A model generated the notes under the pieces. That model saw only the letters and a list, made by a program, of their open reading frames with translations. It had not been told where the DNA came from and ran no database searches. 64,000 nt of DNA, taken from contig OY761554.1 in assembly GCA_963664655.2 (NCBI GenBank), positions 248,001-312,000 on the forward strand, in the 5' to 3' direction. The position numbers and the translations under genes are program-made. Of the stretch, positions 62,211 to 64,000 are shown piece after piece (the stretch's first letter is position 1; every line of letters starts with the position of its first letter). Origin of the DNA: Desulfospira sp963664655 (GTDB lineage: Bacteria > Desulfobacterota > Desulfobacteria > Desulfobacterales > Desulfobacteraceae).

Positions 62211-63305
62211 TTATAAAATTATATTGAACAGATACCCGACAATCAATATCCCGCAGGCCACCACACCGATAAATATACCGATCAGCCGGGGCTTCAAGAC
62301 TTTCCTTAATATCACCATCTCCGGCAATGACAAGGCAATGACGCTCATCATGAATGCCAGGACAGACCCCAAAGCCGCCCCCTTGCCCAGCAGGGCTTCC
62401 ACCACCGGGATCACCCCGGCGGCATTGGCATACATGGGCACGCCGATGAGTACGGAAACGGGGACCGACCACCAGGACCCTTTTCCCATCACAGAGGCCA
62501 TAACCCCCTCGGGGACAAACCCGTGAATCCCGGCCCCCACGGCAATGCCTAAAATCACGTAACCCCAGACCCGGCCGATGATTTCTTTTACCGCATCCCA
62601 GCCGTATATGAACCGGTCCTGCCAGGTCATCTTTTCTTCTTCCAGGTCAACAGAGGCCATGGTGGCCGCGGTCACCCAGTCCTCAACATAACGTTCCAGT
62701 TTAAGACGGCCAATGACCCATCCGGCAACAACAGCGATAAACAGGCCGGTTCCCATATAAATGGCCGCCACCTTCCAGCCCAAAAGCCCGTATAACAGGC
62801 CCAGGGCGATTTCATTGACCATGGGAGCGGCAATCAGAAAGGAAAAGGTCACGCCCAAGGGAACGCCTGCCGTGACGAAACCGATAAACAACGGAACCGC
62901 CGAACAGGAGCAAAATGGCGTAACAATCCCCAGCAGGGCCGCCAGTACATTGCCGGCGAATTCACTTTTTCCGGATAAAAAAGCACGGGTTTTCTCCGGG
63001 GTAAAAAAACTTCGGATAATGCCAACCCCAAAAACCACCAAAAACAGCAGCATCATGACTTTGGGCGTGTCATAAAGAAAAAATTCTATGGCGTCGCCCA
63101 AATGAGATCCCCTGTCAATGGGCATCAGGTCATAGGTGAGCCATTTTGACAATCCCGGCAGTTCCCGGTAAATTATCCACCACACAACCACACCGGCGAG
63201 CCCCATGAACAAATTGGCCGCCAGGGACAAAGGTTCTTTTTGCCGGACCGGGCCGGTATTTGTTTTGGTCATTCCCATACTATTCTCCTCACTATACATG
63301 GCCAT
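62211..63305 (-). CDS. DUF318/ArsP-type permease
   Basis: 364 residues with about eight membrane helices. The hallmark FCSCSAVPLFIGFVTAGVPL, then TFSFLIAAPMVNEIALGLLY near 140-180. Cytosolic loop with basic/acidic stretch near 215-245. ArsP, the best known family member, exports methylated trivalent arsenicals. The cysteine pair in CSCS is conserved. Second gene of the arsR operon, 33 bp after the regulator. Confidence 0.9.
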   Translation of the reverse strand: MAMYSEENSMGMTKTNTGPVRQKEPLSLAANLFMGLAGVVVWWIIYRELPGLSKWLTYDLMPIDRGSHLGDAIEFFLYDTPKVMMLLFLVVFGVGIIRSFFTPEKTRAFLSGKSEFAGNVLAALLGIVTPFCSCSAVPLFIGFVTAGVPLGVTFSFLIAAPMVNEIALGLLYGLLGWKVAAIYMGTGLFIAVVAGWVIGRLKLERYVEDWVTAATMASVDLEEEKMTWQDRFIYGWDAVKEIIGRVWGYVILGIAVGAGIHGFVPEGVMASVMGKGSWWSVPVSVLIGVPMYANAAGVIPVVEALLGKGAALGSVLAFMMSVIALSLPEMVILRKVLKPRLIGIFIGVVACGILIVGYLFNIIL

Positions 63306-63338
63306 TTAGCGATATATAAATTCAAAATTTTTTGGCTT

Positions 63339-63686
63339 TTATTCTTTTCCCACAATATCGTGCCGATCAATACCCGGCAGAATGCCTTGAAGTTTTTTAA
63401 TTTCCGCCTCATTCTCCAGCCAGTGCTTCAGGTTGCCGATCATGTTGGCGGCAAATGGCGACCCTCTGCCGTCGGACAAAGAGTAGTTGACCCACAACCC
63501 GTCTTTAAAACTTCTGACCAGATCGGCATCTTCCAGAATTTTCAAATGCTTGCTTGCGGTAGACTGGGCAACGCCCAGCGCCTCCTTGATCTCACAAACA
63601 CATAAAGGCCGCTGCTGAAGCATTTTCATCATCTTTACCCGGTTGGGATCGGACAATGCTTTCATGACTTTGATAAATGTTTTCAT
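63339..63686 (-). CDS. ArsR-family metalloregulator
   Basis: 115 residues from ATG 63686; an open upstream extension is not coding. Winged HTH with LCVCEIKEALGVAQSTASKH: the CVC motif on helix 3 is the classical As(III)/Sb(III) binding site. GLWVNYSL is the wing. It probably represses its own operon until trivalent metalloid or thiol-reactive metal binds. First gene of the cluster. Confidence 0.92.
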   Translation of the reverse strand: MKTFIKVMKALSDPNRVKMMKMLQQRPLCVCEIKEALGVAQSTASKHLKILEDADLVRSFKDGLWVNYSLSDGRGSPFAANMIGNLKHWLENEAEIKKLQGILPGIDRHDIVGKE

Positions 63687-63738
63687 GGCTGTTTGCCGCC
63701 TGCGCCGGCAACCCCTGTTTAATAAATCGTTAAAATGC

Positions 63739-63767
63739 AATATATAGATACATCCTCTATTTGTCAA
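63739..63767 (-). promoter_or_regulatory. Promoter and candidate operator of the arsR operon
   Basis: On the minus strand: TTGACA (63762-63767), 17-bp spacer, TATATT (63739-63744). The spacer carries the inverted repeat ATAGA-N7-TCTAT, in the place expected for an ArsR operator. ATG is about 45 bases downstream of the likely start. Confidence 0.7.
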
Positions 63768-63838
63768 CAGGAGAGCCCCCCCAAAAAAATACAGGCAGAA
63801 CCAGCTTGTCAATGGCTCTTTTATCCCGGATATTTCAA

Positions 63839-63864
63839 CAAAGTCATTCCTGAGAATGACTTTG
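63839..63864. repeat. 11-bp perfect palindromic hairpin in the arsR upstream region
   Basis: CAAAGTCATTC and GAATGACTTTG around the 4-base loop CTGA. It is 70 bp upstream of the arsR -35 and has no T-run on the plus strand; could be a second operator or the end of an off-window transcript. The rest of 63865-64000 shows no gene. Confidence 0.45.
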
Positions 63865-64000
63865 CCCTGGTCCGGCCCCTCAGAGTAACCGCATTTGTAA
63901 TCCGGCATGATATTCTGATATCGTTTGTAAATTTAGAGTATATAGCTGAGACTTGGGATATGGGGGCCGCAAGGTTTTTTCAAATTTTATAAGAAAGTCT

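Noticed and set aside
63735..63992. 85-codon plus frame at the right end
   Set aside because: Crosses the arsR promoter and the palindrome; no family match.

Overview
The window comes from a sulfate-reducing bacterium of the Desulfobacterota, most likely the Desulfobacter/Desulfobacula group (family Desulfobacteraceae). The family assignment is an inference. What is seen directly is the dissimilatory sulfate-reduction core: aprBA (adenylylsulfate reductase) followed by qmoABC (its quinone-interacting electron-transfer complex). DnaK, ClpX and Lon sequences of proteobacterial/desulfobacterial type support it. Genes are dense, many overlap by 4 bases, several start with TTG, and there is no rRNA, phage, transposase or CRISPR array.

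Layout. 1-184: tail of a PIN-domain toxin gene cut by the window edge. 408-9326: an AraC regulator, a TonB-dependent receptor, an ABC ATPase, a very large ABC permease fused to a degenerate M1-peptidase-like domain, and a DUF4198 periplasmic protein. This looks like one metal/metallophore-type uptake and handling locus. 9327-10025: mostly non-coding, with the decayed end of a choice-of-anchor/PEP-CTERM-like surface protein. 10026-13615: AEC transporter, an SDR, a YkgJ cysteine-cluster protein and a LysR regulator divergent from apr. 14103-21681: aprBA, terminator, qmoABC, terminator. 21855-25464: cold-shock protein, cobalamin adenosyltransferase, leuB, tRNA-Asp, tRNA-Val and a short divergent Rho. 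25472-31144 (minus): the protein-quality operon tig-clpP-clpX-lon. 31266-33911: amidase, tRNA-Pro, an HTH/PBP-like regulator and a small membrane coiled-coil protein. 34205-37689: lipoprotein, SRP RNA, grpE-dnaK. 37891-45887: acyl-CoA synthetase, lolA, yebC, rlmE, radA, S4 protein, DUF2284 protein, a Cys/Met-metabolism PLP enzyme and an iron-sulfur flavoprotein. 45951-50654 (minus): solitary DNA methyltransferase, a (Pro-Glu)n repeat protein, a TVP38-type membrane domain fused to a heterodisulfide-reductase-like Fe-S module, and a periplasmic rhodanese. 50801-58107 (minus): TonB receptor, YfiR, hybrid histidine kinase and response-regulator GGDEF-EAL protein, a likely single signalling operon. 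58449-63686 (minus): TauE exporter, rhodanese, Fe-S protein, CcdA, thioredoxins, DGC-domain protein, permease and ArsR, a thiol/metalloid-responsive locus with a clear promoter.

How the genes work together. AprBA reduces APS to sulfite with electrons delivered from the quinone pool by QmoABC. Housekeeping blocks handle protein folding and degradation. Three accessory blocks each look like a self-contained device: 408-9326 (regulated outer-membrane uptake with an unusual ABC exporter/pseudo-peptidase), 50801-58107 (outer-membrane receptor coupled through YfiR to phosphorelay and c-di-GMP), and 59436-63686 (ArsR-controlled permease plus a chain of thiol-redox proteins). Intergenic gaps carry several families of imperfect palindromes, at least two of which occur twice in this window with shared cores.
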